Source: Peptococcaceae bacterium
Lineage (GTDB): Bacteria > Bacillota > DSM-521 > Neomoorellales > Neomoorellaceae
Length of the DNA: 15,156 bases
Reading direction: 5' to 3'
Assembly (NCBI GenBank): GCA_003509545.1
Contig: DOLC01000054.1
Span: 1-15,156 of the forward strand
The position numbers were made by a program, and so were the translations under genes. Position 1 is the first letter of the stretch. Each line of letters starts with the position of its first letter. The notes under the pieces were generated by a model. It worked only from the letters and a program-made list of their open reading frames with translations, did no database searches and was not told where the DNA came from. Shown here piece after piece: positions 13,778 through 15,156 of the stretch.

Positions 13778-15007
13778 TTGCTCAAGGCCCAGTTAGTGTG
13801 GGGAGTTCTGCTGGCGGCTGTGTTGCTGCTGGCGTCCCTCTACCTTTTGTTTCTCTTTCTACCGGCACCTGTGCCCGACCTGGTGGCCCAATATTTCAGC
13901 CCGGCCGAGCTGGAGCGGGCCCGGAGGTACCAGCAGACGGTGTGCCTCCTCGGCCTGGCGGCCTTCCTGACCAAGGCCGGGCTCTTGTGGTGGCTGTGGT
14001 GGAGCGGCAAGGGGGTCGCCCTGGCCCGGCTTTTACTTAAGTTTTCCTGTCAGCGTTACTACCTGGCCCTCGCCCTCTTCTTCGGGGCGATCTGGCTTTT
14101 GCTTAAGCTGGTCGAATTCCCCTTCACCTTCGGCAGCAGTTTTGTAGTACAGCACCGGTGGGGCTTTTCCACCCAAGGGCTTCTTTCCTGGTGGCTGGAC
14201 TATCTTAAGGGCTCCAGTCTGGACCTGCTCTTTTCGGGAGTGGGAACCCTCCTGCTGTTCTGGTCCACGGCCCGCTGGCCGACGGGCTGGTGGGCGGCTG
14301 CGGGTATTTTTCTGGCTGCGTGGATGGTCGTGGAAGCCATGCTCTGGCCGGTAGTGGTGGCCCCCCTCTTCAACCGTTTCGAGCCGGTGGCCCATGGCCC
14401 CGTAAAAGAGATGGTCGTTCGCCTGGCCGCAAACGCAGGATTGGAGGTAGACGAGGTGTTGGTCATGGACGCCAGCCGCCGGACCACCAAGGCCAACGCC
14501 TATTTTGCCGGCCTGGGAGGAACAAAGCGCATCGTCCTGTACGATACCCTGATAAGGGATTATCCCCCGGAACAAATAGAGGCCGTGGTAGCCCATGAGA
14601 TAGCCCACTGGGCGCGGGGGCACATCGTTAAGAGCCTCATGTGGGGTATGGCGGGGAGCTTGGCCCTCTTTGCGGCTTTGTACACCGTCTTACGCCTCAC
14701 GGCACCGGGGGAGGCCTTGCGAGGGGGACCCTATGGTCCCCATATCTTGGTCGTGATATGGCTTTTCTTCCACCTCGTCTCCTTCATCGTGCTACCGGTG
14801 CAGAACGCCCTTTCCCGACAGATGGAAAGGGAGGCCGACCGGGTAGCCCTGGAACTCACGGGCAACGTCCCCGCCATGGTGCAACTTCACGTGGACCTCG
14901 CGCGCCGCAATCTGCAGGAGGTGGCTCCGGCCCCCTTTGTTGAGTGGCTGACCTATTCCCATCCCGCTCCCTGGCGTCGCATAGAGGCGGCTCTAAAAGC
15001 AAGGTAG
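13778..15007 (+). CDS. M48 family (Ste24/CAAX prenyl protease 1-like) membrane zinc metalloprotease
   Basis: The 409-residue polytopic protein has an N-terminal hydrophobic region with roughly five helices to about residue 195. The catalytic domain carries HEIAHW (zinc ligands His273 and His277, catalytic Glu274) and the third ligand Glu352 in READRVALELTG. Ste24-like signatures include FNRFEPV, DASRRTTKANAYFAGLGGTKRIVLYDTLI and the C-terminal WLTYSHPAPWRRI. It probably cleaves membrane-associated proteins for quality control; no prenylation substrate is implied in bacteria. The start is TTG at 13778 behind AGGGGGCGGGTAAGG. It follows the dsr terminator, so it is probably a separate transcription unit, and a repeat element begins 30 bases after its stop. 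Confidence 0.88.
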   Translation: MLKAQLVWGVLLAAVLLLASLYLLFLFLPAPVPDLVAQYFSPAELERARRYQQTVCLLGLAAFLTKAGLLWWLWWSGKGVALARLLLKFSCQRYYLALALFFGAIWLLLKLVEFPFTFGSSFVVQHRWGFSTQGLLSWWLDYLKGSSLDLLFSGVGTLLLFWSTARWPTGWWAAAGIFLAAWMVVEAMLWPVVVAPLFNRFEPVAHGPVKEMVVRLAANAGLEVDEVLVMDASRRTTKANAYFAGLGGTKRIVLYDTLIRDYPPEQIEAVVAHEIAHWARGHIVKSLMWGMAGSLALFAALYTVLRLTAPGEALRGGPYGPHILVVIWLFFHLVSFIVLPVQNALSRQMEREADRVALELTGNVPAMVQLHVDLARRNLQEVAPAPFVEWLTYSHPAPWRRIEAALKAR

Positions 15008-15037
15008 TCGCCCTATTACCGCTGCCGGGAGTGCTAA

Positions 15038-15156
15038 CTGAGTTATCCCCACTTTTTGCAGGGCAGGCCTGCTTGGGCTTGGAAGCGAGCGAACAAGCTT
15101 TCGCGGCTGGCCCAGGCTTTAAGCTTGGCGAAAGGCGAAGGCAGGCCCGAGGGCAT
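15038..15156 (+). mobile_element. MITE-like inverted-repeat element, copy 4 (right-truncated by window edge)
   Basis: The left end CTGAGTTATCCCCACTTTTT, then GCAG, GCAGGCCTGCTTGGGCTTGG and AAGCGAGCGAACAAGC, aligns closely with copy 3 from 7631 to about 7747, ending at the shared CCCGAGGGCAT. The base before CTGAG is A here but C in copy 3, which helps place the element boundary at CTG. The remainder and any right target duplicate lie beyond the window. Confidence 0.8.

Noticed and set aside
13519..13785. An 88-codon open frame on the minus strand between dsrM and the protease
   Set aside because: It overlaps the dsrM 3' end and reads through the dsr terminator hairpin, with no recognisable domain or ribosome site.

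Overview
The window is a GC-rich chromosomal segment that reads like a Gram-positive, probably thermophilic, anaerobic sulfur-respiring bacterium of the Moorella/Desulfotomaculum/Ammonifex kind. This is inferred from three things: the iscR-iscS-iscU-mnmA cluster followed by PRC-barrel and AI-2E genes, the ResBC (system II) cytochrome c maturation genes, and frequent TTG/GTG starts with strong Shine-Dalgarno sites. No rRNA or tRNA is present, so the placement is by gene content only.

Layout. Positions 1-463 hold two copies of a roughly 260-bp non-coding inverted-repeat element, one truncated by the window edge and one inverted. A promoter with an Rrf2/IscR-type dyad follows, then iscR, iscS, iscU and mnmA (635-3794), closed by an intrinsic terminator. 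This block supplies Fe-S clusters and persulfide sulfur, including for tRNA 2-thiolation. Next come a PRC-barrel protein, a 52-residue zinc ribbon, a small membrane protein and an AI-2E family permease (3854-5746). Convergent to these, on the minus strand, lie ccsB/resC and resB (5748-7554), with a clear promoter at 7590-7618.

A third, complete copy of the element (7631-7896), flanked by a 9-bp direct repeat, lies between resB and a divergent operon at 8064-13588. That operon encodes an RsbRD_N-domain protein followed by DsrK, DsrJ, DsrO, DsrP and DsrM. Together these make the whole DsrMKJOP menaquinol-linked redox complex of dissimilatory sulfur metabolism, in the order K-J-O-P-M. A strong terminator ends it. 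The last gene is an M48/Ste24-like membrane metalloprotease (13778-15007), and a fourth copy of the element begins at 15038 and runs off the window.

The genes make functional sense together. The isc genes can supply the many Fe-S clusters of DsrK and DsrO, and ResBC can attach the three c-type hemes of DsrJ. The least explained structure is the repeat family. It is MITE-like, has termini starting CTG, apparent 9-bp target duplications and a long internal fold, and it sits at regulatory junctions of this locus.
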